Below are positions 24,022 to 32,800 of a stretch of DNA of 36,148 bases, piece after piece (position 1 is the stretch's first letter; the number at the start of each line of letters is the position of its first letter). Under the pieces are notes generated by a model. That model was not told the DNA's origin and made no database searches. It saw nothing but the letters and a program-made list of their open reading frames with translations. The stretch is taken from assembly GCA_945883545.1 (NCBI GenBank), contig CAMCXT010000029.1, forward strand, positions 1 through 36,148. The letters are read 5' to 3'. The translations under genes and the position numbers were made by a program. The stretch is from Chitinophaga pinensis. GTDB taxonomy: Bacteria; Bacteroidota; Bacteroidia; M30B66.

Positions 24022-27000
24022 ATGAAATTTATCACTTTACTCCTACTCTCTTTTCTTACGTTTTCGCAAGCATCAATAGCTCAATGGCGTAGCGCAAATC
24101 CTTACAATGGAACTTACAACGATATCTTCTTTCCAAATAAACTTACGGGTTTTGCCGCAACACAATCTGCTGGTGTTGGAGGCTGTTCTGCAACACTATC
24201 GATTCACCGGACGATAGATGGTGGCGAAAATTGGGTGAGAATGACTACTGGATCAACGGCTCAAATGAACCGTTTACATTTCATCGATGCTTTTACAGGT
24301 TGGGCAGTTGGAGCATCAAGTACAGTTTTGAAAACAACCGATGGTGGACAAACATGGACCAATCAAACCTCTGGAGTAGGATCAGGATTAAACGACATCC
24401 ACTTTTCCAATGCCAACGTGGGTTTGGTTGTTGGACTTGGTGGATTTGTTAGAAGAAGTGCCAATGGAGGTTCTACATGGTCGACCGTTTCATCTGGAGT
24501 AACCACTACCCTATTGTCGTGTTGGATGGTTGACTCGAATGTTGGGTATTTCTGCGGTGCAAGTGGCGTAATTCGTAAAACTACGAATGGAGGCACAAGT
24601 TGGTCGAGTGTGTACAGTGGAACTGAGTACTTTAAGGACATATGGTTTTCGGATGCCAACAACGGATTTGCACTCACTCCAACACAGATTTTCAGAACCA
24701 CAAACGGCGGAAGTTCGTGGCAATCCTACACATTCGATGGCACTCAAGTGCTTTGGAAAATGAATTTTGTGAGTGCACAAACTGGATTTATTACTGCTGA
24801 TCCAAATACAATTTATAAAACCACCGATGGAGGAGTTACATGGGAAACTATCACAAATCCAGACGCTTCTCTTTGGCAATCGATCTATTTTGTAGATGAA
24901 CAAAATGGTTTTGTTGGTCGCGACAATGGTAAAATCGCCAGAACAAGCGATGGTGGAATTAATTGGACTGAACTCACAGCAGGATTTGCCAGTGAACCAT
25001 TTGATATAGATTTTGTGAATCCTTATGTTGGTTTGTTTGCTGCAGGATCTAAAATCTACAAAACTTATAATGGATCTTTAACCATGCGTGAACTGCAAAC
25101 AGGAACCACCAGCAGCTTTACCACTGTTAGATGGTTGAATGATAGTGTGATTTTGGCATTTGGTGATGCAGGAATGATCGTGAGATCAACGGATGCTGGA
25201 AATAGCTTTACAACGGTAACAAGTCCGATTCAATCTACCATTGTGGATGTTGATAAAGTAAGCGAAACAGTTCTGTACGCGTGCGCTTCCGACGGAAAGG
25301 TAATCAAAACAACAAACGGTGGTTTATCATGGACTGTAACAGGTAATACTGGAGCTGCATTCCTGAGAGGAGTATCCTTTGCAAACAATTTGGTAGGCAT
25401 GGTTTCGGGTGGAGAGAAGGTTTACAAAACCAGCAATGGAGGCGTAACCTGGCAGCTCAAGAATTTGGGAATTGATATAAATACAGGCTTGGATGATATC
25501 GCGATGATCGATCCAAATCTTGCATATGCTGGTGGGACATTTGGAAAGCTTTACAAAACCTTCGATGGCGGTGAATCATGGAATCCGATTTTTCCTGCTT
25601 CTCAAGTAAATGCATCCATAGATGAAATGCAGTGGCTTACTGATTCGATCGCGTATTTCGCTCGATTAAATAGTCAATCTATAACCATTAACGGCGGCGT
25701 TGACCTCGGATCCGAATCAACCTATTGTTTAGCCAATAACGGAGGCGTAAACGCAATTGAAATAGTTGATTCTATTTATGGTTATTGTACTGGTGGAATC
25801 AGTAAAGTGCTCCATACATTGAAGCCGAATACACTTTGGAGAACTTACCTCCAAGATTCTGTTTATTGCAGCAATTCGAGAATTTTTGTGGGATACAATG
25901 GATCAGGAATTTCACTCAACGACAAGTCTATCATTGCCCAACTGAGCGATGCAAATGGTGATTTCAGCAATCCAATCAACATCGGAAACTTTACAATAGT
26001 AACACCAATCCCAGATCCATCGGGAATTATAACATGTCAATTACCTAACAACCTCAATGGAAATGGATACCGAATTCGCGTAATCTGCAACGACCCCGCA
26101 TTGGTGAGTCCCGACAACGGATTTGACATTCGCATTCAATCGACAATCATCCCATCAGTAAGCATCGAAGCCAATCCTGCCACAGTTTGTAGTGGATCTC
26201 CGGTGAATCTAAATGCTGAAGTTTCTGCCGGAGGTGTGAATCCTCAGTTTGCGTGGACGATCAACGGGAACCCGATTAATTATCAAGCATCCAACCTTAC
26301 AATAGATACACTTACTGTGGCATCAACAGTTGCCGTTTCACTCACGAGCAGTCTCACTTGCCCATCACCACCATTAACCACTTCTGATAACGTTCTAATT
26401 CAAGTTGGATTAACACCTCCAGCATTTGCAGGAAACGATACTGTTCTTTGTTCTGGCGAATCAGTTCAATTGGGAAGTCCAAGTGAATTCATTGTTTCTT
26501 GGTTACCCGCGGCAGGTTTATCAGATGCTGGAGATAATCAACCGGTGGCATCTCCAGACTCGTCAACAATTTATCGGTTAACTGTTATAAATAATGAAGG
26601 ATGTGTGGGAATTGATTCGGTGGAAGTAATCGTGAATCAAGATCTGCCTGCCATTTCTTTGAATTTGTCGGGTGATTTACTCACCATTACAGAGAATCTG
26701 GAAGGAACTTTTACTTGGTTTTTCAATGGAGAAATAGTTGCCGACGAAACAAATGATAGTTTGGTGGTTTTTGCTCCAGGAGATTATGTATTGGAATTTG
26801 TAGATGTATTTGGCTGCAGTGTGATTACACCAGTTTACACGATCACAACAGTTTCAAGCGGAATTGTTTCAAACTTGACAGAACCTCGATTAACAATACA
26901 AGCAGGAGTTTGGCAACTTGATCGAGTGAATAGCAATTCATCTTCACTTCCAGTAAAATTGTTCGACATCAGCGGTAAATTACTGTTTACTGGAACGATG

Positions 27001-27117
27001 CAACAAGTGGGTGAGAACCGTTTCAACATGCCTGCGCAGAATCATTCGGCTGGAATTTACCTTTTAGAATTCACACAATCGGGTATTCCGCAGCGCGTAA
27101 AATTCATTATTCCTTAA
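24022..27117 (+). CDS. T9SS type A sorting-domain protein with YCF48/BNR-like propeller repeats
   Basis: 1031 residues from the ATG at 24022, which starts a good signal peptide (ITLLLLSFLTFSQASIAQ); the frame is open back to 23827 but without a signal. Residues about 25-620 hold at least ten repeats with the Asp-box/YCF48 pattern TTDGGQTW, TTNGGTSW, TSNGGVTW and similar, which predict one or two beta-propellers. Next come Ig-like segments with paired cysteines (about 680-950), then a C-terminal domain ending in GIYLLEFTQSGIPQRVKFIIP, a type A T9SS sorting signal. The protein should be secreted across the outer membrane and cleaved or anchored by the type IX machinery. The ligand is unknown; an adhesive or exoenzyme-like role is conjecture. 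No terminator was seen after the stop. Confidence 0.88.
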   Translation: MKFITLLLLSFLTFSQASIAQWRSANPYNGTYNDIFFPNKLTGFAATQSAGVGGCSATLSIHRTIDGGENWVRMTTGSTAQMNRLHFIDAFTGWAVGASSTVLKTTDGGQTWTNQTSGVGSGLNDIHFSNANVGLVVGLGGFVRRSANGGSTWSTVSSGVTTTLLSCWMVDSNVGYFCGASGVIRKTTNGGTSWSSVYSGTEYFKDIWFSDANNGFALTPTQIFRTTNGGSSWQSYTFDGTQVLWKMNFVSAQTGFITADPNTIYKTTDGGVTWETITNPDASLWQSIYFVDEQNGFVGRDNGKIARTSDGGINWTELTAGFASEPFDIDFVNPYVGLFAAGSKIYKTYNGSLTMRELQTGTTSSFTTVRWLNDSVILAFGDAGMIVRSTDAGNSFTTVTSPIQSTIVDVDKVSETVLYACASDGKVIKTTNGGLSWTVTGNTGAAFLRGVSFANNLVGMVSGGEKVYKTSNGGVTWQLKNLGIDINTGLDDIAMIDPNLAYAGGTFGKLYKTFDGGESWNPIFPASQVNASIDEMQWLTDSIAYFARLNSQSITINGGVDLGSESTYCLANNGGVNAIEIVDSIYGYCTGGISKVLHTLKPNTLWRTYLQDSVYCSNSRIFVGYNGSGISLNDKSIIAQLSDANGDFSNPINIGNFTIVTPIPDPSGIITCQLPNNLNGNGYRIRVICNDPALVSPDNGFDIRIQSTIIPSVSIEANPATVCSGSPVNLNAEVSAGGVNPQFAWTINGNPINYQASNLTIDTLTVASTVAVSLTSSLTCPSPPLTTSDNVLIQVGLTPPAFAGNDTVLCSGESVQLGSPSEFIVSWLPAAGLSDAGDNQPVASPDSSTIYRLTVINNEGCVGIDSVEVIVNQDLPAISLNLSGDLLTITENLEGTFTWFFNGEIVADETNDSLVVFAPGDYVLEFVDVFGCSVITPVYTITTVSSGIVSNLTEPRLTIQAGVWQLDRVNSNSSSLPVKLFDISGKLLFTGTMQQVGENRFNMPAQNHSAGIYLLEFTQSGIPQRVKFIIP

Positions 27118-27343
27118 GATGATAAGGAGTTAAACGCTGCTTTTGGATCGAAATACAGCATTGATGAGATAGGAACAAAGCTTTTCAATTGGTTTGAAAT
27201 TCATTCTGAAATTTCGCTGTGATCAATTGCAAAGCGTCCTGTTTATAGTACTTGTGAGGGATTTCTTCCTTGTTGCTCTTGATTCGCATGGTCTTGTATC
27301 AATATGAGCGTGTTGATATGACACATTTGAGAATTTATTTCAT

Positions 27344-27351
27344 TACTTTTG
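27344..27351 (+). promoter_or_regulatory. Candidate -7 box (TACTTTTG) for the NrtR-type regulator gene
   Basis: TAnnTTTG match nine bases before the ATG at 27361. A TTTG is present at 27326-27329, but its 14-base spacing is shorter than the usual 17-23. Confidence 0.4.
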
Positions 27352-27360
27352 GGCACCTGA

Positions 27361-28131
27361 ATGAACACGCCGGAAACTATGACTGCGGTTGAGAACCGTT
27401 TGGTACAATTAAACCCCCATGTTTCAGTTGACTGTGTCATCTTCGGTTTCGACGAAGGTGATTTGAAAGTCCTGCTAATTGAGCGAAATCTCGATGAGTT
27501 AGATCATCAGTCTAGATTGTATTCTTTACCAGGCAACTTGGTAGATGACAACGAGGATTTGGATACTTCTGCCATGCGAATTTTGAAGGAACTTACTTCA
27601 ATTGAAAACCTGTTTCTTGAGCAGTTTTATGCTTTTGGTGATCCCAATCGTGTGAAAAATTCTACCGATGCGCAATGGTTAAACGCGGTGCGTGATGTGC
27701 CAACTGCCCGTGTAATAACAGTTGCTTATTACTCTTTGGTGAAAATCGGTGATTACCAAACCGCTCCTTCATCATTTGCTCGTAAAACTTGGTGGTGTCC
27801 AGTTTCTGAAACTCCAGACTTAGCATTCGACCACAACAAGATCTTGAATGCAGCATTGAGGAGTCTAAAAAACAAATTGCGCATTGAGCCGATTGGTTTT
27901 GAATTGTTACCTAAGAAGTTTACGTTAGGCCAATTGCAGAAAGTGTATGAAACCATTTTAGGCACAGTGCTCGACAAGCGCAACTTTCGTCGTAAAATTC
28001 TTAACAAAGGTTTCTTGAAGCCATTGCAAGAAAAGCAAAAAGGCGTTCCACATAAACGTGCGCGGTTGTTTGAGTTCGACCAAGAAACATACGACAGTCT
28101 AAAGTCGGGTCAATTAAATTTCGAGTTTTAA
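27361..28131 (+). CDS. NrtR-type transcriptional regulator with a degenerate Nudix domain
   Basis: 256 residues. The N-terminal 150 residues form a Nudix fold (VSVDCVIFGFDEGDLKVLLIER, YSLPGNLV), but the Nudix box that should read REUXEEXGU is RILKELTSI at about 73-81, so key metal-binding glutamates are lost and hydrolysis is unlikely. The C-terminal ~90 residues (FTLGQLQKVYETILG, DKRNFRRKILNKGFL) form the winged-helix DNA-binding part. This matches NrtR-like regulators, in which the Nudix part senses a sugar or nucleotide; Bacteroides AraR is a characterised relative. No sugar or NAD genes are adjacent, so its regulon is elsewhere. ATG 27361 is used; ATG 27379 is possible. Confidence 0.88.
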   Translation: MNTPETMTAVENRLVQLNPHVSVDCVIFGFDEGDLKVLLIERNLDELDHQSRLYSLPGNLVDDNEDLDTSAMRILKELTSIENLFLEQFYAFGDPNRVKNSTDAQWLNAVRDVPTARVITVAYYSLVKIGDYQTAPSSFARKTWWCPVSETPDLAFDHNKILNAALRSLKNKLRIEPIGFELLPKKFTLGQLQKVYETILGTVLDKRNFRRKILNKGFLKPLQEKQKGVPHKRARLFEFDQETYDSLKSGQLNFEF

Positions 28132-28206
28132 TTCATAGTTTATTTTCAATAGCGATCTGCATCAATTGTATTGATGAATATCGAATGCACCTGTAATTTA
28201 GGCTAT
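28132..28206. other. Left flank of the 290-bp repeat array
   Basis: AT-rich, no gene. It contains TGTAATTTA at 28192-28200, identical to the last nine bases of the repeat core and within six bases of where another core end would fall by the 290-bp period. It may be the remnant of an older unit, but nine bases alone prove little. Confidence 0.3.
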
Positions 28207-28496
28207 TTGATAAAAGCATTATTGAAACATGTAACCAATGATTTGTAATTTCTGCTTTTAACTGTTATTGTTGATAAATCGTGATATATCCCTTTTCGCT
28301 ACTGTTAGAATTTCCAATCGATAGTATTGAAATGACACTAGTCCATTTCCTTAAATTCATAATTCTACAAATTAAGTAAAAATCACATTAAAAAAATAAG
28401 TTTTGAATTGGGCCAGTTTATAAAAATATTTGGAGAATAAACGCTTTTTTCGTTGGGGATACAACCCCATGCTTTCCCCTACCCAGTTGTAATTTA
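28207..28496 (+). repeat. Tandem array unit 1 (diverged body, intact core)
   Basis: The body is weakly similar to later units: GTTGATAAAT near 28270 aligns with GTTGATAAAA near 28560 at the 290-bp offset, and TTCTACAAAT..AAATCAC before the core matches unit 2. The core at 28451-28496 is identical to that of units 2 and 3. The upstream box is altered to AATATTTG (28425-28432) but keeps the 18-base distance. Oldest or most diverged copy. Confidence 0.7.
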
Positions 28497-28786
28497 TCGA
28501 TTTAAATCCTAGCTTTAAAATGAAATATTCAATTCGAAATTTCTTTTTTAAACATCTCGGTTGATAAAATTTGCTCTATACTTTTCAAATGCCTTTCATT
28601 TACTTAATCACCAGCATTTGCAATATATTCTTCGATCATATACAGACCCTATTCTACGAAATAAATAAAAAAAATCACTAATAATACTTTTGGATTGATA
28701 ATGCAGTTTGTAAATAAATTTGGATTATGGCGATATTTTTCGTTGGGGATACAACCCCATGCTTTCCCCTACCCAGTTGTAATTTA
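28497..28786 (+). repeat. Tandem array unit 2
   Basis: 290 bp. The core at 28741-28786 opens CGTTGGGGATACAACCCC and closes CCTACCCAGTTGTAATTTA. TAAATTTG at 28715-28722 lies 18 bases before the core. The last ~95 bp before the core are the same type as in unit 5, whereas the body differs from units 3-5. Confidence 0.92.
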
Positions 28787-29076
28787 ATGATATTTTTGCC
28801 TGATGAAATGCAAAATATTCAATTCTGAATTTCAATTTTGAACATTCTGGTGCATAAATTTCTCATTATACTTTTTCAACCCTTTTCAAAATTTAAATCA
28901 TCAGTATTTACTCATTTTTACTTGATGATTAGCATCCTCTGCTCTACGAAAAAAATAAAATCTCACGCATTAAATCCTTGTATTTGAATGGTATAGTTTG
29001 TAAATAAATTTGGATGATAACGATATAATTCGTTGGGGATACAACCCCATGCTTTCCCCTACCCAGTTGTAATTTA
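28787..29076 (+). repeat. Tandem array unit 3
   Basis: 290 bp, almost identical to unit 4 over its whole length. Core at 29031-29076. TTTG at 28983-28986, 18 bases, then TAAATTTG at 29005-29012, then 18 bases, then the core: a complete Bacteroidota-type promoter arrangement directly ahead of the core. Confidence 0.95.
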
Positions 29077-29365
29077 CTGATTTTTTTGCCTGATGAAAAG
29101 CAAAATATTCAATTCGAAATTTCAATTTTGAACATTCTGGTGCATAAATTTCTCATTATACTTTTTCAACCCTTTTCAAAATTTAAATCATCAGTATTTA
29201 CTCATTTTTACTTGATGATTAGCATCCTTTGCTCTACAAAAAAATAAAATCTCACGCATTAAATCCTTGTATTTGAATGGTATAGTTTGTAAATAAATTT
29301 GGATGATAACGATATAATTCGTTGGGGGTACAACCCCATACTTTCCCCTACCCAGTTGTAATTTA
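29077..29365 (+). repeat. Tandem array unit 4
   Basis: 289 bp, nearly identical to unit 3 with a few substitutions and one base lost from an A-run. Core at 29320-29365 with two substitutions (GGGGGTACAACCCC and CATACTTT). TTTG 29272-29275, 18 bases, TAAATTTG 29294-29301, 18 bases, core. Confidence 0.95.
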
Positions 29366-29655
29366 ATGATTTTTTTGCCTGATAAAAAGCAAAATATTCA
29401 ATTCGGAATTTCAATTTTGAACATTCTAGTGCATAAATTTTTCATTATACTTTTTCAACCCTTTTCAAAATTTAAATCATCAGTATTTACTCATTTTTAC
29501 TTGATGATTAGCATCCTTTGCACTACAAAAAAAATAACAACAATCACTATTAATATGCTTGGATTAATGGTGCAGTTTATAACTAAATTTGGATTGCATC
29601 GATATTTTTCGTTGGGGATACAACCGCATGCTTTCCCCTACCCAGTTGTAATTTA
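29366..29655 (+). repeat. Tandem array unit 5 (mosaic)
   Basis: 290 bp. The first ~160 bp are of the unit 3/4 type; the last ~120 bp (from about 29530, AACAACAATCACTATTAATA onward) are of the unit 2 type. Core at 29610-29655 has one change that breaks the C-run (ACAACCGCATG). TAAATTTG at 29584-29591 keeps the 18-base distance. No further core follows; the sequence to 29829 is unrelated or strongly diverged. Confidence 0.92.
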
Positions 29656-29829
29656 GCGATTTTATCAGCTTGTTCAAAATCTACTTATCGACATAGCTTG
29701 TTAAAATCTACAGGTTCATTATTTCAATTGCAAGCCATACAATTCCCAATGATAAGGTATTTCAACATATAAACTCAAGGAATTCATTTCGGCTTTGAGT
29801 CATCAAAACCAATTAATCTTTTAGCTTTC

Positions 29830-29866
29830 AAAAAAACGGGTTTACCTCATTTCTGAAACAAACCCG
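29830..29866 (-). terminator. Rho-independent terminator of the PKD/T9SS protein gene
   Basis: On the minus strand CGGGTTT (29866-29860) pairs with AAACCCG (29843-29837) around a 16-base loop, followed by seven T. It lies 23 bases past the stop of the gene and blocks read-through into the repeat array. Confidence 0.85.
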
Positions 29867-29888
29867 ATCCTAAAAACCCTTTTATCTT

Positions 29889-32800
29889 TTATTGCATCAA
29901 CAATTTCTCACGGTAAACAACACCTCCATTAATCACTTCTATCAGATAAAAACCTGAAGGCAATCCACTTCGTTGAATCATTGCCAATTCACCGTTTACA
30001 GTTTGTTGTTGCAACAGCCTTCCTGATGCATCCAACAATCGAACTTCCGAATTACCACGACTAGGTAGCTCGACATAAACAACTTCTTGAGCAGGATTTG
30101 GGAACACATTCAAACGCACAAACGCATCTAATTCTGCGAAGCCAACATTGCGCAAATCCAAATCAACTGTAAAAGTATCAGCACCACAGAGGTTCGTCAC
30201 GATCAAAGTAGCTGTATACTCAGCTCTACTAGGATATGTGAAACTCACCGTACCATTTAATGCAAGATCCTCATCGCCATCGCTGTCGAAATCCCAAGAA
30301 TATACCGCAGGACCAGTTGTAGCATCAACAAAAGTTACTGTTAAGGTATTGTCGAGGATCGTTGTGAAGTTCGCTACAGGAGGCTCTATCAAAAGAACAT
30401 TCACTACATCTGTAGCAGAACATCCGCTAGCGTTCACCACCGAAACAGAATAAGCACCAGCCTCTGTGATTGAAATGGTCGAAGTGGTATCTCCAGTTGA
30501 CCAATCATAGGTATTGAAGTTATTTCCTGCATTCAATTCGATGGAACTTCCATTACATAAAATCCTGTCGGCTCCCAAGTTTAATACTGCAGCAGGTAAA
30601 TTGGTCACTGTGAGTGTGTCATACACATTGCAGCCAGCTTGACCAAAAAATACCACATCGTAAACTCCAGGTTCAGTAACAGAAATCACAGGTTCATCAG
30701 ATCCATTAGACCAAAGAACACCTACAAACTGACTAGCTTCCACAGTTGCAGTAACCCCCGAAAAAGCCGACGATGGTGGCGTAGTATTTAAATTCAAGAA
30801 AATGTCGTTTCCATTGTTGTCTTTCCCCGTTTGGGTTCCATCCGCATTGCGGAAAACCATAAACAAGCCATTCACCAATGAGTCTGCAGGAACGTTGTAA
30901 TAATCGTAAACGTTGATGGTGATCGACCACAAATTGTTTCCAATGTTGGTCATCAAACCAATACCATCATCTTGGCCCCAATTGCCTACCCAAGGCTCAA
31001 CAGCACCCAAAAATGGAGTGGTTTCATAAGATGAATGCATGTAAACCGTCGAAGCTGCAATTAATCCGGTTTGACCCAACGCTGCATTGTAAACAATGGT
31101 TAAAGAATCGCCTTGAGGCGTCAAAGTAACGCCCGGATCGAGAACTACAGCCACTCCACCACAACTTGTATAACTGTCAGCCAAGTTCAGCTCAATATCC
31201 AGCACATCGGTGCGCACTTGTACAGAATCAACACGAATACAACCATTTGCGGCCACCGCTGTAACTACATAGGTTCCTGCTTGGTTCACTGTGAATGATG
31301 AAGTTGTTTGTCCGCTGCTCCAGCTATATGTTTCAAAATTCGTGGATGCCGATACCAATAAGCCAGTGATCGTTCCACAGGTTGATGTATCATCCGATAC
31401 CGTCAACACTGGAACTGGAAGCACTGTATAGGTTACTTCATCAGATGCTCCACAACCTTGGTCAGTAGTAACTTGTACCGAATAGGTGCCACTGTTTTCA
31501 ACCGAAATACTTGATGTTGTAGCTCCGGTTGACCATAGAATATCAACGATTCCAGTGCCGATAATGGTTCCGGAAATACCTTCAAAACTGCTTATTGGAG
31601 GATTTTGTTGGAGATTTAAAAAGATCTCATTTCCAGCATCATCTTTACCCGTTCGGGTGCCATCCTCGTTTCTGAAAACAATAAACAACCCACTAATCGG
31701 ATCATTGCCTTGGATATTGTAGTATTCGTAAACTGGAATCGTAATGCTCCACAAGTTGTTGCCTAACGACGTCATTGCACCAAGCCCATCATCCTGACCC
31801 CAATTTCCAACCCAAGGTTCAAAAGGACCTCCAAATGGAACCGCTTCGTAGCTAGAATGCATGTATACACGGTCGCCGGCTGGCAAATTGGCCAATGTCG
31901 ATTGACCCAATGTAGCATCGTAAATAATGGTGAGAGAGTCGCCTTGCGGACTAGAAACATAACCCGAATTGAGAACTATTGGAGCACTTCCACAAACTGT
32001 TTGATTACCGCCCAAATCAACCAATGGTGAAGCAAAAACGTTCACATTGATCGTATCAAATCCCGCTAAATCATCTGCGAAAACCACTATCGAATATTCG
32101 CCAGCTTCTGTTACCGTAATTGTTTGAGTGTTGGCTCCTGTCGACCAATTATAACTTGTAAATCCTGGACCTGCATCCAAAATCCACGGGCCATCGGCAG
32201 GACAAGCATTGATATCTGCACCCAAATCCACAATATTCAAAGGATTTACTACAGTGTATGTGAAATTAAGGCCCTCATCATTTAAGAATCTGAGGGTGTG
32301 CATATCGAAATCTGCATTCAAATTCGGCACTGTTGATGAAAAAACATAAAAAAACACCTGAGCTCCAGCGTTAAAACCTGGGATCAATCCAAAAGCCTCA
32401 CTGCCTGAAACATCCATCGGAATCACCACAGAATTTGCGAAACCATCCACCGAATAACGGAGGTAGAAAATCTCTTCAGGTGAAGGCTCTCCACTCAAGT
32501 AAGCGCTAATTTCTATAGGAACACCAAGCGTTACAGCGTTAAACGACAGATCACTCGATATCGAATCAATTACAACAGGTTCGGCAGATGTTTCCATGAA
32601 AATAGCAGAGGAATTCTGATAGCCAGCATCGCGCCAATTCACCGTATAGTGCTTATTGTCGGAAAGAATCACGCGGTTATCTGCCCCAGCATTGAACGTA
32701 TAATTTTGCAACTGATCGATCACCACATTCACACCAGCCCATTTATTGGCGAAGGGTGTTAAAGCATCGCCCGATGTAAACAAGAAATCGAAAGTATCGG

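Noticed and set aside
24363-24903. Minus-strand frames of 112 and 130 codons inside the YCF48-repeat gene
   Set aside because: They are antisense shadows of the repetitive propeller sequence and match no protein pattern.
28207-29655. Reading the array as a CRISPR
   Set aside because: The repeated units are ~290 bp and largely similar over their whole length in units 3-5; the intervals between cores are 244 bp and not unique spacers. No cas gene is near.
28451-29655. Cores as integron attC sites
   Set aside because: The RYYYAAC/GTTRRRY end motifs are not present in the right order, there is no integrase and the units hold no cassettes.
28207-29655. Array as a replication origin with DnaA boxes
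   Set aside because: No TTATCCACA-like boxes are repeated in the units and no dnaA, dnaN or typical origin gene is nearby.
29366-29656. 96-codon plus-strand frame inside unit 5
   Set aside because: It lies wholly in the repeat, is not preserved in the near-identical units 3 and 4, and has a biased low-complexity composition (Phe, Ile, Lys, Ser).
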